A DNA stretch of 64,000 bases, from positions 2,474,501 through 2,538,500 of the forward strand of contig PVNU02000868.1 of assembly GCA_003013855.2 (NCBI GenBank). The letters are read 5' to 3'. The notes below the pieces were generated by a model. The model ran no database searches, was not told the origin of the DNA, and saw nothing but the letters and a program-made list of their open reading frames with translations. Made by a program: the position numbers and the translations under genes. Positions 10,605 through 22,526 of the stretch are shown one piece after another (positions within the stretch are counted from its first letter, which is position 1; every line of letters starts with the position of its first letter). Origin of the DNA: Liriodendron chinense (Eukaryota > Streptophyta > Magnoliopsida > Magnoliales > Magnoliaceae).

Positions 10605-10965
10605 GCTTTTTGGCCTTTACCATTATGCATGTGTTTTATCGATGCCTTTCCTTCATTTTGTAATTACGTCTGAAGGCATGAGCGCCTAAACCATCCTAGA
10701 ACCCACCAGGATGTTTATTTCCCATCCAACCTATTCATGAAGTGGTATAGACCTGAATGAAGATAAAAAACAAAAATTAGCTTGATCCAAATCTTCTGTG
10801 CCCAAGAAGTTTTCAATAGTAGGCATTCAATCCCCACTGTTTCCTATGGTGTGGTCCACTTGAGCTTTGGATCTGGCTCATTTTTTGGTATGATTCTAAA
10901 ATGATTTTAAAAAAATGGATGCACCGTGTGGATAAAACACAAACATTATGGTGGGGCTGTGGAGC
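10605..10965. repeat. Family-M element
   Basis: Degenerate left arm (accattatgcatgtgtttta) and clear right arm (aaacacaaacattatggtgggg), with the middle blocks between them. Confidence 0.7.
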
Positions 10966-11179
10966 CTAGATCACTACGGAGGTTCACTACTCAATCCAGA
11001 TCCGTCATCAAAACTCAGGGGAGGCAGCTGCAAATATCAAAAGCAGAGGGGTGTCTACAATTTCAAAAAGCGTGAGGGGTAGTACAAATTTCATTCCCTT
11101 TTGGTGGATTTTCTTTTTCCTTTTCCTTCTCTCTCTTTCTTTTTTAGGGTCAGCACACACACCCTAGTACTGTAATACT

Positions 11180-11470
11180 GTTAGTATGGCCCACCATGAT
11201 GTATCTGTTTATCCACTCCGTCCATCCATTTTATAAGATCATTTTAATGTATGATTCTAAAAAGGAGGAAGATCCAGCGCTCAAGTGGGCCACACCAAAT
11301 AGTGAGTGAACGCGCTATTGTAGTGATGACGTCACCAAGTTCCGCTCACTGTTTGGTGTGGCCTACTTGAGCGTTGGATTTGCCTTGTTTTTGGGCCTGC
11401 ATCCGAGCATAATCTTATAAAATAGATGGACAAAATAGATAACTAGATACATCATGGTGGGCCCCTCCAT
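11180..11470. repeat. Family-M element, short foldback form
   Basis: A compact form in which the two arms almost meet. The segment atggcccaccatgatgtatc...ttataagatcatttta is mirrored by aatcttataaaatagatgg...gatacatcatggtgggcc, with about 40 bp between the inner ends. Confidence 0.8.
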
Positions 11471-11499
11471 AGGCCTACCCGGACGGTAATATGTCCAGG

Positions 11500-11652
11500 C
11501 AGGGGCGGGAGGCAATCAGCATCTAGTTAGTACACCCACCCCACTGGTAGTCACACAACCACCCCCACGTAGGAATCAATACTAAGACTTAACAAGGTTA
11601 TGTTCACTCAATCTACCACTTGAACTATGGATCAAGGTGTATGGTTACCCTA
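11500..11652 (-). repeat. tRNA-like SINE copy
   Basis: The minus strand reads TAGTTCAAGTGGTAGATTGA (A-box-like), then about 35 bp later AGTATTGATTCCTA (B-box-like), then GGGTGGTTGTGTGACTA. The plus-strand copy at 14255-14395 has the same order. This is consistent with a tRNA-derived SINE. Ends were not defined. Confidence 0.5.
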
Positions 11653-11745
11653 GGGAGCGGATTAGGTGCAGTGCCGATCGCACCCAAGGCGGTGCAGCCC
11701 TTAGTGTGTGGTCCATCTTGATGCATGTAATTTATATCCACGCTT

Positions 11746-12802
11746 GGGGTTCGGGGCCTTGCCTCGTTGGTAGACTCTGCGGAGTTTCAACAAGGGGTCT
11801 CGGTCAGTATTCATAGTATTGGTATCGCGTTACGTTTCGCACCCTTGGGATACATATACATATTATGTATCGCTAGGGATATATCGGTTGTATCGTGTAA
11901 TGTATCATACTTTTTGAGAAACATGAGGAAACATTGAGAAATTGATTGAATTTTTCAATAAAACTTTAAGGATTATTAAAATGGACCTTAATACACACAT
12001 TTAAATCATCATATGTAAAAACAAAAGTTCACATAATGGAGTTCCTTTATAAAAGGATCCTAAGCTATGCGCTGTTTGACTGAACCGATGCAACCATTGT
12101 TTAAATTGATTCCATAAGATATATAAATGTAAGAAGACATTAATGAAAACACAACCTATTCATTGATAAAATAAAACAAGCAAGAGAGTTGAGAAATATA
12201 CCTGTAGATGATGCAACTGACTGAGTATCATTCAAATGTAGTTTTGATTATCCTAGTTCAACGTAATGCAAACTACTCTATATGGCCTAGATTTATATGA
12301 GGACTCAATAAAATGTACAAAATAGTTAACTAAACTCAATAAATTATGACCCCTATGATTTTTTTCTTTATAGGGAGGGGAGGAGAAACTAAAAGAAAAT
12401 CGAACAAAAAATTATTTTTTTTCAAAAAAATTGGGGACTCTTGTGTGGCTGGACAATACCTAGATGATATCATCCAAGTATACCTGGATGATATTTTACG
12501 ATATTTTGCTGATATCTCAGCTGATATCGATATATCGCACAATATTATCGCTATCGGCCGATAATATTGTCGATATACAAGAACATTGGAATTTTTTAGT
12601 GTCTCTAAAGGGGATTTCGTGTCGCTGGCCACCGATATTAATACTATCGGCCAATAGTATCGATATTGCAAACACTGATCTTGGTTTCGAAACCCATCAG
12701 TGGTGAAATATCTACGCTGCCGACAACACCAGTGGGTGCGTTGCATGACTAATTGCATGGGTGTGTTGCGCGATTGATTGGATGGGTGAGTCGCATGACT
12801 AA

Positions 12803-12805
<3 letters not shown>
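11746..12805. other. Insertion material, no gene
   Basis: Begins with a possible tRNA-like block (cttgcctcgttggtagactc at about 11758). Further on, 12460-12660 is rich in GATATC/ATCGATAT words (gatatcagctgatatcgata, tatcggccgataatattgtc), a short palindrome-rich patch. No protein is recognised. Confidence 0.5.

Positions 12806-12849
<44 letters not shown>
12806..12849. repeat. (AT)n microsatellite
   Basis: About 44 bp of alternating AT. Confidence 0.97.
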
Positions 12850-12852
<3 letters not shown>

Positions 12853-13594
12853 GTAGGGCTGTTAATGGGGTGGGCTTTGGGTCTAGCCGGCCTCAGGCAA
12901 AGTTGAGCTGGAGTATCAAGCCTACGGACTGAGTTGTAGCTTAAAACTCTAGCCTGTTTCTCCACCGAGAACGGCTTCGACTTAGCAGTCCAAAATCTCA
13001 ACTCATTTACATTTAAATTTTTTTTAAATTTACATGAAAATTTTTCCTCATCCCATAATTTTAATCCTTCTAAGTTTTTAAAACCCATCTTTTAATGCTT
13101 CTTTCTCTCTCAGCCGATCACACCTTGCAAAAACCCAACAAAAATGAAGAAGAAACCAAAAGGCTTCTTACATTACATCTCTCTCTCATAGTAGCTGCAT
13201 AACAGAACCATCGGCTTCCTTCTATTCGTCCAACGTCGTCTGAGTAGGAATTGCCAGAAGGGACAGTGAAGAATATCTTGGATTAGGAGATCCTAAAATG
13301 GGTTTTCATTCAAGGTAAGGGCCAGTGTTGCAAAAACAATGTGCAGCTCCATCCTTTCCAAGCTCCGCTCCTCTGTTCTGATCATCCCAAATTAGTCAAT
13401 GGCTTCACGGATCTCTTCTCAATGGTACGCCTATTACCGTTCTAGGGTTGCTTTTCTCTTTCTTTCCTTAGGTTGTTAGGGTCTCTTGAGTAAGACTGAG
13501 AAGAAGAAGAAGAAGAAGAAGAAGCCCATCTACATGCCACCTCAGGGCGTGGCTCGGGCTCAGGTTGGGTCGGCCCTGACCCAGCCCATTGGAA
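12853..13594. repeat. Probable non-autonomous hAT-like element
   Basis: Starts TAGGGCTGTTAATGGGGTGG, a hAT-style end like that of 42939-43700. It ends near gacccagcccattggaac, a partial inverted match. It includes an (AGA)n run at about 13500-13524. No transposase. Confidence 0.45.
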
Positions 13595-14254
13595 CTCATG
13601 ATTTCAGGTATGAGCCCGAAAAGGAAGCAGATCCAATTCTTTGGTAGACCTTACCATAGCAAACAGGAGTGCTTGTCTGTTAATGGGCCACGAAAGTTTT
13701 GGATCAAGCTGATATTTGTTTTTACCTTTCATCCAAGTTTATGTAACATTATCAACAGGTTGGATGGCAAATAAACATTATGCTAGGATTAGAAAGTTTT
13801 TAATGATAGGGTGTTCAATCATCATTGTTTCCTATGGGATGGTCCACGTGAGATTTGGATCTGCTTTATTTTTTGACCAATGACCTAAAATGATTTGGCA
13901 AAACGGATGGATGGTGTGGATGTAGAATACATATATCAAGGTAGGCCCCACGGCAAGGACCGCACCGTCTAAGGTGAGACCAGTGCCGCACCTAATCCGC
14001 TCCCATTAGCCCAAGCCTGGAGTATTCGACTTTCTCTGTTTCATCAGGAGCACGTTACAGTGGCAAGCTAAGCCAGATGATGCGGTGGATCTAGACCGTC
14101 CATCTAGTGGGTCCCATCCATAAATGGGTAAGGTTCCAAATTACACTAAATTGGCGGAATGGATAATGAGCATCAAGCGACAATCAAGATGCAAATTGAC
14201 CAGGACTGATGGCTAGAATTGTCCATTAGGTGCCACTGTGAGTGACACCCCCAT

Positions 14255-14395
14255 CAATAGCTAAGGGGTAGACTGAGTGAAGATACCCTCAGGTCTTGGT
14301 ATTGATTCCCAAATGAGGGTGGCTAACATTGTGGTGTGACTAAGTGGGGGTGTGTGTATTAACCCAATAAAAAAAGAAAAAGAAAAAAAAAGGTG
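14255..14395 (+). repeat. tRNA-like SINE copy
   Basis: Reads atagctaaggggtagactga (A-box-like), then ggtattgattcccaa (B-box-like), then gggtggctaacattgtggtg, and ends in an A-rich tail (aataaaaaaagaaaaagaaa). It is the same family as the minus-strand copy at 11500-11652. Confidence 0.5.
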
Positions 14396-14921
14396 CCACT
14401 TTGAGTGGAGGCCATCTACTGGCAAGACCACTAGTTCAACGGCCCAGATTGACCTCCCCACCTGCCACATTTTTTGTTTTGTGCGACAAATGCCTCTCTG
14501 CAAATCCAGTCCAATGGATCAGAGTGAGCCTCTGTTTCTTCAGCCAGCATCCTCTGAAAGGATTAATTTCAATGCAAAAACCAAAATTTTAAAAAATAAA
14601 TAAATCTGTTTTATTCGTAATCTCACGAAGAAAGAATACAATTGAAGGGAAATTCACATTCAATCATGACGGGAAAATGTCTTTGCTCTTACATTTACAG
14701 GCCTAACACCAACTTACAAAATGGTCCATTCCATTCAGATATCAACTCGGGCTAGTCAGAAACATAATTATTGATTTGACTCAACTGACCGAGTCAACTC
14801 AGCCGGGTTGCAACTCGAACAATGAGTGTTTGATCATTTACAAGTAAGAACAAACCAATGCATACAAATCATCCAAATCCATGAAAAAAATGAAAACTAA
14901 CTTACCGCATTATACATTTTT
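14396..14921. other. 3' flank of the receptor-kinase gene
   Basis: No independent gene recognised. It would include the 3' UTR of the minus-strand LRR kinase gene. Confidence 0.5.
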
Positions 14922-15544
14922 TCATGTCTCTCTTCCTTCTGTCTCTCCCTTCTTAGCATCCTCCTCTTCCTTGATTTCTTCTATCCTCTTCAACACCTCA
15001 CTCATCTTTGGACGCCGCTCTGGCAATGAATTAGTGCACTCAAGCGCAACCTCGGTAAGCTGCAACATCTCCTCATGTCCTTCTTTTGCTGATAGAATCT
15101 CCAAATCCAATATATCCGTCGACCAATCTCTGTGAACAACGGACCGCACCCATTCAGACAAATCATCGGTAGTATCGATGTTTCCAGGTGAGAATTCGCC
15201 TGGGATCCGACCGGTGATGACTTCAAGCATTATCAAGCCAAAGCAATACACGTCGGCTTTGTGGGTCAGTTTCTTGCCTTTGGATGCCTCTGGAGACTTG
15301 CCAGAGGTGAGCATTTCAATTGCTTTTTGAGGGGGGAGAAGGGGTTGGAAGCCGAAATCGGTGAGCTTGGCATGGTAGTTACGATCATTGCGAGTGATAA
15401 GGATGTTGGAGGATTTGAGATTGGCATGGGGGGCCCTATGGGAAGGGAGTGATTGGTGGAGGTAAGTTAGGCCTGCTGCAATGCCTTTGAGGATCGACAG
15501 ACGTGTGGCCCAGTCGAAGGGTATTCTTGCAGCTCCTCTGTTAC
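14922..15544 (-). CDS. LRR receptor-like kinase exon 3 (kinase C-lobe)
   Basis: Open without stops from the acceptor (CTTTTAAG-type, hence GT AAC AGA GGA) to TGA at 14922-14924. Reads NRGAARIPFDWATRLSILKG, then a catalytic loop PHANLKSSNIL (Asp replaced by Asn), LTDFGFQPLLPP, KADVYCFGLIMLEVITGR and the C-terminal ERRPKMSEVLKRIEEIKEEE. Substitution of the HRD Asp suggests that the kinase is catalytically weak or dead even in intact paralogues. This exon shows no lesion. Confidence 0.9.
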
Positions 15545-16113
15545 CTTAAAACACCCAAGAAGGAAAATTAGAGGCAAGCCTGTGGTGCAAAACTACACCG
15601 ATCAGATAGTTCTAAAACTTGACTGAATCGACTCGAGTTGTTCTTGGTCGACTTATCCTGTAAACTCAGTTTATGCAAGACTTGTGTTCAACACACCCTG
15701 AGTCTGAGTCAGTCATTTTAATGCACCGGAGATTTGAATCAGAGACCTCTTGATATGAGAGCATGGCTTTCAACCAGTGGATCAGAGGACTTTTAATATT
15801 TTAGACATTATATATTAATTATTAATAAGATTTCAATATTTAATGTTATAAGCATATCTAAATTAATTCAAAGTATCGAGTCCAGTCGAATAAAGACTCT
15901 AGCAAGTCTTGGATTCGACTCAACTCAGTGCCTTCCAGTCGAGTCTAAGTTTTGAGCTTTTAAACTATAGTTAAGATGCAATGGAGAAACAGACCATGTA
16001 CAACCATCATATTAAAACATCTTGCCCCACAATGGATTACTTATGGTTCCCAAGAAGCACTTTGGTTCCATGTGTTAGTAATCAGGGTTGAGCCCCACAT
16101 GCCTCATGCTTAG
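15545..16113 (-). other. Intron 2 of the receptor-kinase gene, proximal part
   Basis: AT-rich intronic sequence between exon 3 and element C. The intron continues at 21780-22136 on the other side. No other feature recognised. Confidence 0.7.
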
Positions 16114-16924
16114 TGTTGGGTGTGTTTCACACAAGCTTGAGGATCTCGCCCCCAATGCACTAGAATTATGGAATAAGATAATGCAATTATCAAGAGTAAA
16201 CAAACAACCACACGACACAAGGAGTTTTTATGTGGAAAACCCTCAAAAGAGGTAAAAACCACGGGACTTAGTCTAGATCAACAATCCACTATCTCAGAGA
16301 ACTGTTATAACCGATCACAAGCACACACCGCTTGGATCAAACCTTCTTCACCCACACAGGGATGGATAACAATGAAAGGATAAGAAAACTGAGAGATCTC
16401 ACCCGAGCACGAGGACGTTGAAGAGCCTAGACGTCGTTACACCGGGAATCACCTTCTCGAGCAATGCCTCCTCTACCAACAAGCTTCCTCTCCCTCTTTC
16501 TCTTCTTCTCTTTCTCTTTTTCCCTCTCTCTCACCTAGGACGTGTAGAACAACTTGTGGGAATGCCAAATCCCGAATTAGAACTCCATATATGTAGATTT
16601 GCAAGAGTCCTAGCCTGATTTGGAAACTGCAGTAGTAGTCCACGCATACCTCCGACCGGTCGGCCAAAACTGCCGGCCGGTCGAACCCACTAAACTAAGT
16701 CCAGAGATAAACTGTGAAAAAGAACATGTAGTCCGACCTGTCTACCGACCGGTCGGCCAGGACCACCGGCCAGTCGGACGATCGGTCGGCCTTCACAAAT
16801 TCTGTCCAGAGAAAGTGTGGATTCCAGCCACTTTGTTCGGCCGGTCGGCCAGGGGCACCGACCGGTTGGACATGAATGTGAAACTTTCTCTCTCTCCTCA
16901 TTAATGAGGAGGAAAACGCCAACA
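16114..16924 (-). repeat. Element C 3' LTR
   Basis: 811 bp. Positions about 16650-16870 contain several CCGACCGGTCGG-type palindromes, like elements A and B. Followed internally by the polypurine tract. Confidence 0.93.
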
Positions 16925-17093
16925 AATCTCCCCCTTTTTCGACTCAGGAGGAGTTCACTATCTTCAAGCCAGCCCGGCCTCTACAAGCCTCAAATTTTCC
17001 CTTGAGCAGAGCCTTGGTCATCATGTCTGACCCGTTATCGTCCGTGTGGACCTTCTCAAGCTGTAACACCTTCTGTTTCAAAGTATCACTGAT

Positions 17094-20000
17094 CTAGTGA
17101 TACCGTATCTCTATGTGCTTCGATTTGGAATGCTGACTTGGATTCTTGCTCAAGTGTATCGCACTTTGGCTATCACAATAGACCACGTGCTTCTCTTGCT
17201 TCATGCTAAGTTCCTGTAGGAACCTCTTCATCCAAAGCATCTCCTTGCATACTTCTGTTACTGCAATGTATTCGGCTTCTGTCGTTGACAATGCTACGAC
17301 CTTCTGTAGCTTGCTCTGCCAAGAAACCGGTCCCCCAGCAAACGTGAACATGAAACCCGATGTGGACGTCCTGGAATTCATGTCACCTGCCATATCTGCA
17401 TCTGTGTAACTCTCTAACACAGGCTTCCCGTCACCATAGCATAGGCTCAACCTGGATGAGCCTCTCAGATACCGTAGTATCCACTTCACTGCTGCCCAAT
17501 GTTCTTTGCCATGATTGGCAAGATACCGGCTGACAACACCAACTGTATATGCTATGTCTGGGCGCGTACACACCATAGCATACATCAAACTTCCTACAGC
17601 CGAGGCGTAGGGTATCTTCTGCATCTCTTCCACCTCTGTCTTCGTCTTGGGATACTTCTTGTCGCTCAATTTGAAGTGACCATCTAGTGGAGTACTGACC
17701 GGCTTCGCTGCATTCATATTGAACTGCTCTAGAACTTTCTCAATATACCTCTCCTGTGACAACCAAAGCCTTCTGCTGCTTCTGTCACGGGTTATCTCCA
17801 TTCCTAGGATCTGTCTGGTTAGGCCCAAGTCTTTCATCGCAAACGACTTGCCCAACTCCTGTTTCAGCCTGTCAATCTTCTTGATGTCCTTTCCCATGAT
17901 GAGCATGTCATTAACATATAAGAGCAGAACTAAGAGATCACCATCTGAAAACCTGCGAGTGAACACACAGTGGTCCGACTCCATTCTATTATACCCATGC
18001 GTCAACATGAACGAGTCGAACTTCTTGTACCATTGCCTAGGAGCTTGTTTCAGCCCATACAAGCTCTTCTTAAGCCTACACACCATATGTTCTTTGCCCT
18101 TGACTTCGAACCCCTCTGGTTGTCGCACATAGATCTCTTCTTTCAGGTCACAATGGAGGAAAGCAGTTTTAACATCTAACTGCTCTATCTCCAAATTCAT
18201 GCTAGCCGCCAACCCAACCAACATCCATATGGATGTCATCTTCACCATTGGTGAGAATATCTCATCGAAGTCTATGCCTTTCTTCTGACCAAAACTTTTC
18301 ACCACGAGTCTGGCCTTGTACCTTGTCTGTGAATTCTTCTACTCAATCTTCTTTCTGAACACCCACTTGTTGCTCAGAGCTTTCTTGCCCTTAGGCAATT
18401 TCACCATATCATATGTGTGGTTCTTATGCAAGGATTCCATCTCCTCTTGCATAGCTTTCAACCACTCCCCCTTATGCTCATCGGTTAGAGCCTCATAATA
18501 ATCTTTTGGCTCTCCCCCATTAGTAAACATAATGTACTCATACAGCGAGTACTTCTTGGACGGGTGCTTGTCCCTAGATGTCCTCCTCACCTGTGGCTCA
18601 ACAGGTGGATCAAGTGGGGGCTGCTCCCCCTGTCCATCTCTTGTAGGAACTCCCTCGTCCTCTGCACCTTGCTGTACTCCACGGGAGGAGTAGTAGGATC
18701 CAAATCTTCCAGCTCATCTGAACTAGGCTGGGTCTTCTCTGGCTTTCCAATGTCTTCTATACACTGATCTTCAATGAAAACCACATCTCTGCTCCTGACG
18801 AGCTTCTTCTCGGTCGGATCCCACAACCTGAAGCCAAATTTCTCATCACCGTACCCCAAGAACACACACTATCTGATCTTCGTATCGAGCTTGGACGTCT
18901 CGTCCTTTGGAACGTGAATGGATGCCCTGCATCCAAATACCCTGAGGTGACTATACGAAGGATCACGTCCAGTCCACACCTTCTCAGGTACTTCTCCATT
19001 CAAAGGGGCTGATGGAGACCTGTTTATCAGATTCACTGCTGTGTGCATTGCTTCTCCTCAGAACATCTTGGGCAACTTTGCATGGGATAACATGCACCTG
19101 ATTCTCTCTACAATGGTGCGATTCATACGCTCAGAGACACCATTGTGCTGGGGGGTCTTGGGTACCGTCTGTTCATGCCGTATACCTAGGGACTTACAAT
19201 ACTCATGGAAGTCACCAATGTATTCACCACCATTGTTAGTGCGAATGCACTTCAATGATCTACTTGTCTCCCTCTTAACCATGGCATGAAAAGTTTTAAA
19301 CACACCAAAGACCTCGTCCTTGGATTTCAAAGCATAAACCCAAAACCCTCCTAGATGCATCATCTATAAACGTGACAAAATACAATGCCCCACCCAAGGT
19401 TTTACTCCTCATAGGACCACAAACATCATAATAAACCAAATCTAATGGATTTACTTTCTTAACATGAGAAGCAATTTTTACAAATGAAACCCTATTCTGT
19501 TTCCTTGATAAACAATCAATACCAGGTTTTAAGAGGTGTACCTGTCAACTCTGGAAGGAGGTGCTTCTTCGCTAGAAGCTGAAGCCCTTTCTCACTCATG
19601 TGGCCGAGCCGTCTGTGCCACATGTCTGTCGCTGAATCTTCTGCTGCATTCGACTCACCCTTGCATATACTGATACATATCTTGTATAGGGTGCAACACA
19701 TCTTCCCTCTTGCTGTGATCATCGAACCCTTGATAAGCTTCCAGTGCCCACCAACAAACCGACTCTCATAGCCGGCTACATCCAACCTTCCCGTCGACAT
19801 CAAGTTGAGACGAAGGTCTGGAATATGTCTCACATCTTTTAGAACCAATGTACAGCCTATATCGGTCCTCACACAAATATCACCAACTCCCACAATCTGG
19901 GACACTCCAGAGTTTTCCATCTTCACTGTACCATAGCTGCCTTGTTTGTAACTTGTGAAGAAATCCCTTCGTGGAGTTGCATGAAACGACGCTCCCGAAT

Positions 20001-20872
20001 CTACCACCCAATCGGTGTCCAGATTCGCAGCCGTGAGACAAACATCATGATCTGCTGAGAGAATGATTACAATGTCACCATCTGAGGCGACCGCAGTAGA
20101 ATCTGATTCATCATCTTTTTCCTTCCATTTTCCTTTCTGATCCTTTTTCTTGCGACATTTACTTTTGTAATGGCCTTTCTTGCCGCAGTTCCAACATTCA
20201 ACGTCTTGACATTAGACTTGCCTCTGGATTTCTCTCCCTGCCCTTTCTGTTCTTTCCTCTCCCCCGATCCTGTGTCACAAGGGCCTCTTGCTGAGTAGAC
20301 CCTTTAGACTTTCTCATTGTCTCTTCATTAAAGAGACAACCTATTACCTGTTCCATGGATATCTTTCCACCTGGCGCGGAGTTACTTAGAGACACCACTA
20401 ATGTCTCCCAATTATCAGACAATGAGCTAAGCAATAGCAAAGCCTGTAATTCATCGTCCAGGACCATCTTCATAGCGGAGAGTTGGTTCACAATGTTGCT
20501 GACTTCATTCATGTGCTCAGCCACAGAACTATTATCCTTGAACTTGAGATTTATAAGTCTTCTAATCAGAAATATCTTGTTGCCGGCTGTCTTCCTCTCA
20601 TACAGCCCTTATAATTTCTGCCATAGGCTAGCGGCTGAGGTCTTTGTAGACACATGGTGGAAAATCGAATCATCCAACCATTGTCTAATAAACCCCACCG
20701 CCTTCCGGTCCAACTTCTTCCAATCATCATCTGACATATCCTTTGTCTTCTCTAATACGCCTATAATTGGAGCATACAAGTCCTTGCAATAAAGCAAGTC
20801 CTCCATCTCAGCCTTCCATATGGTCCAGTTGGATCCATTGAGACTAATCATTCTTGATGAGCCACCTTCCAT
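17094..20872 (-). pseudogene. Element C gag-pol remnant
   Basis: Pieces in order on the minus strand. Gag begins at 20872 (MISLNGSNWTIWKAEMEDLL). The CCHC knuckle CWNCGKKGHYKSKC is at about 20150-20200. The protease has VDSGASFHATP (about 20000). The integrase zinc region is WHRRLGHMSEKG (about 19620), and its core has PQHNGVSERMNRT (about 19150). RT runs 18305-17900, and RNase H has YTDADMAGD, STTEAEYIA and VYCDSQSAIH. Stops or frame changes fall near 20600, 20198, 19500, 19040, 18600, 18310 and 17094. The second integrase aspartate is Asn (RTNNGGEY, 19235-19237) and the RT catalytic box is YVND instead of YVDD (17910-17912). Both are G-to-A changes on the coding strand, as expected from deamination of methylated cytosine opposite. 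Not functional. Confidence 0.93.
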
Positions 20873-20913
20873 AATTCAGAATCAATCCCACTTCCTGTTC
20901 AATCAACCTGAAC

Positions 20914-20926
20914 TCTCTGATACTAC
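20914..20926 (-). promoter_or_regulatory. Element C primer-binding site
   Basis: Complement reads TAGTATCAGAGAG directly inside the 5' LTR. It matches the initiator-Met tRNA primer with one change from TGGTATCAGAG. Confidence 0.75.
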
Positions 20927-20928
20927 TT

Positions 20929-21345
20929 TGTTGGGTGCGTTTCACACAAGCCTGAGAATCTCACCCCCCAATGCACTAGAATTATGGACTAAGATAATGC
21001 AATTATCAAGAGTAAACAAATAACCACACGACACAAGGAGTTTTTACGTGGAAAACCCTCAAAAGAGGTAAAAACCACGGGACCTAGTCCAGATCAACAA
21101 TCTACTATCTCAGAGAACTGTTACAACCGATTACAAGCACACACCGCTTGGATCAAACCTTCTTCACCCACACAGGGATGGATAACAATGAAAGGACAAG
21201 AAAACTGAGAGATCTCACCCGAGCACGAGGACGTTGAAGAGCCTAGACGTCGTTGCACCGGGAATGACCTTCTCGAGCAATGCCTCCTCTACCAACAAGC
21301 TTCCTCTCTCTCTTTCTCTTCCTCTCTTTCTCTTTTTTTTTTCTC

Positions 21346-21386
<41 letters not shown>

Positions 21387-21774
21387 TAAGACGTGTAGAA
21401 CAACTTGTGGGAATGCCAAATCCCGAATTAGAACTCCATATATGTAGATTTGCAAGAGTCCTAGCCTGATTTGGAAACTGCAGTAGCAGTCCGCGCATAC
21501 CTCCGACCGGTCGGCCAAAACTGCCGGCCGGTCGGACCCACCAAACTAAGTCCAGAGAGAAACTGTGAAAAAGAACATGTAGTCCGACCTGTCTACCGAC
21601 CGGTCGGTCAGGACCACCGGCCGGTCGGACTGACCGGTCGGCCTTCACAAATTCTGTCAAGAGAAAATGTGGATTCCAGCCACTTTGTCCGGCCGGTCGG
21701 CCGGGGGCACCGACCGGTCGGACATGAATGTGAAACTCTCTCTCTCCTCATTAATGAGGAGGAAAACGCCAACA
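20929..21774 (-). repeat. Element C 5' LTR
   Basis: 846 bp, longer than its partner mainly through expansion of a CT tract (about 21301-21384). It carries the same palindrome cluster at about 21503-21722. Confidence 0.93.
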
Positions 21775-22136
21775 CTTAGGAGATTGTATAATCAAGTGGG
21801 ACCCATTTCCCATCATTGTCCAATCTTTGATTGGAGAGGGAAGGAAAATTCAATCGTAGCAAACTTTCATAGATCTGGCTAACAACACTGAGCATGAATT
21901 ACTAGTTCTTTCATTCGGGTGAGCATTCCATAAATGAGTAGCCCATCTTTCAGTGATACAGATTTTTCACCTGGTGGCCCCACTTTGATTGATGATGGAC
22001 CAAACAGAATCCCCCATCTGACCTTTCGCCACTGGACATCCGGCGTTGTCTATATTTTCGTTTGTATGGTCCTTGTGTGAAAATTTTCTTAGAATCAAAG
22101 AAGAAGAGAGAAGATAGAGAAGGAAAGAGAAAATAC

Positions 22137-22526
22137 CATGTAGAAGCTCAAACAAGCTCCCACCAGGCACATACTCATAGACAACTAGCTTCTCTTCCTT
22201 GGAGTAGTAGAAAGAGATCATCTCCACAAGGTTTTCATGCCTCAGCTTCCCAAGCAACTGCATTTGCTGAACAAACTCCTTCTTGCTCAAGCCATTCATC
22301 TCCTTTAGCCTCTTCACCGACACAACCAATCCTGACTCCAGCATTGCCTTGTATGAGCTCCCTACACTCCCTTTACCCATCACCTCCGCTGATGCCCTTA
22401 GTAGATCGTCCAGATCAAAAACCGGTCTAGTCCTGTCGAAGAATTCCATCTCAACGGTCTTCTCTGGGTCCCCTGTGCTCTCTGAACTTCAGGTTCTTTT
22501 CTCGGCCACCTCTGGAGAGATTTCTC
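22137..22526 (-). pseudogene. LRR receptor-like kinase exon 2 (kinase N-lobe)
   Basis: Acceptor GTGACAACAG and donor GTATTTTC define 390 bp. Reads GEISPEVAEKRT, a TGA stop (22489-22491), then SSESTGDPEKTVEMEFFDR and DLDDLLRASAEVMGKGSVGS (glycine loop), VVSVKRLKEMN (ATP lysine), KLRHENLVEMISFYYSKEEK and GGSLFELLHG. The junction phases agree with exons 1 and 3. The single nonsense codon would truncate the protein before the kinase domain. Confidence 0.88.

Larger units (their letters stand above)
11653..14004. repeat. Family-M element with long terminal repeats of inverted type, carrying internal insertions
   Basis: The left end GGGAGCGGATTAGGTGC (11653) is mirrored by gcacctaatccgctccc ending at 14004. 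Flanking 9-mers gttacccta and attagccca match at 6 of 9 positions, which may be a decayed Mutator-type 9-bp duplication. The family-M left arm survives only at 11698-11745 and the rest continues at about 13590-13955. About 1.85 kb in between is insertion material, including an AT microsatellite and a hAT-like fragment. Confidence 0.7.
16114..21774 (-). mobile_element. Element C: Ty1/copia retrotransposon (Tork/Tnt1-like), defective
   Basis: A 5.66 kb element lying antisense to the window and in the same direction as the host gene whose intron it occupies. LTRs TGTTGGG...GCCAACA are at 16114-16924 and 20929-21774. The target duplication CTTAG is perfect (16109-16113 and 21775-21779). The primer site, read on minus, is TAGTATCAGAG just inside the 20929 LTR. 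A polypurine tract (complement of tctccccctttttcg) lies just inside the 16924 LTR. The gene order gag, protease, integrase, RT, RNase H is that of copia. All coding domains are recognisable but interrupted, and two catalytic aspartates have changed to asparagine. The RT (LYGLKQAPRQWYKKFDSFM) is Tnt1-like. Confidence 0.95.

Noticed and set aside
17203..20792. Plus-strand open frames across element C
   Set aside because: Antisense shadows of the minus-strand gag-pol.
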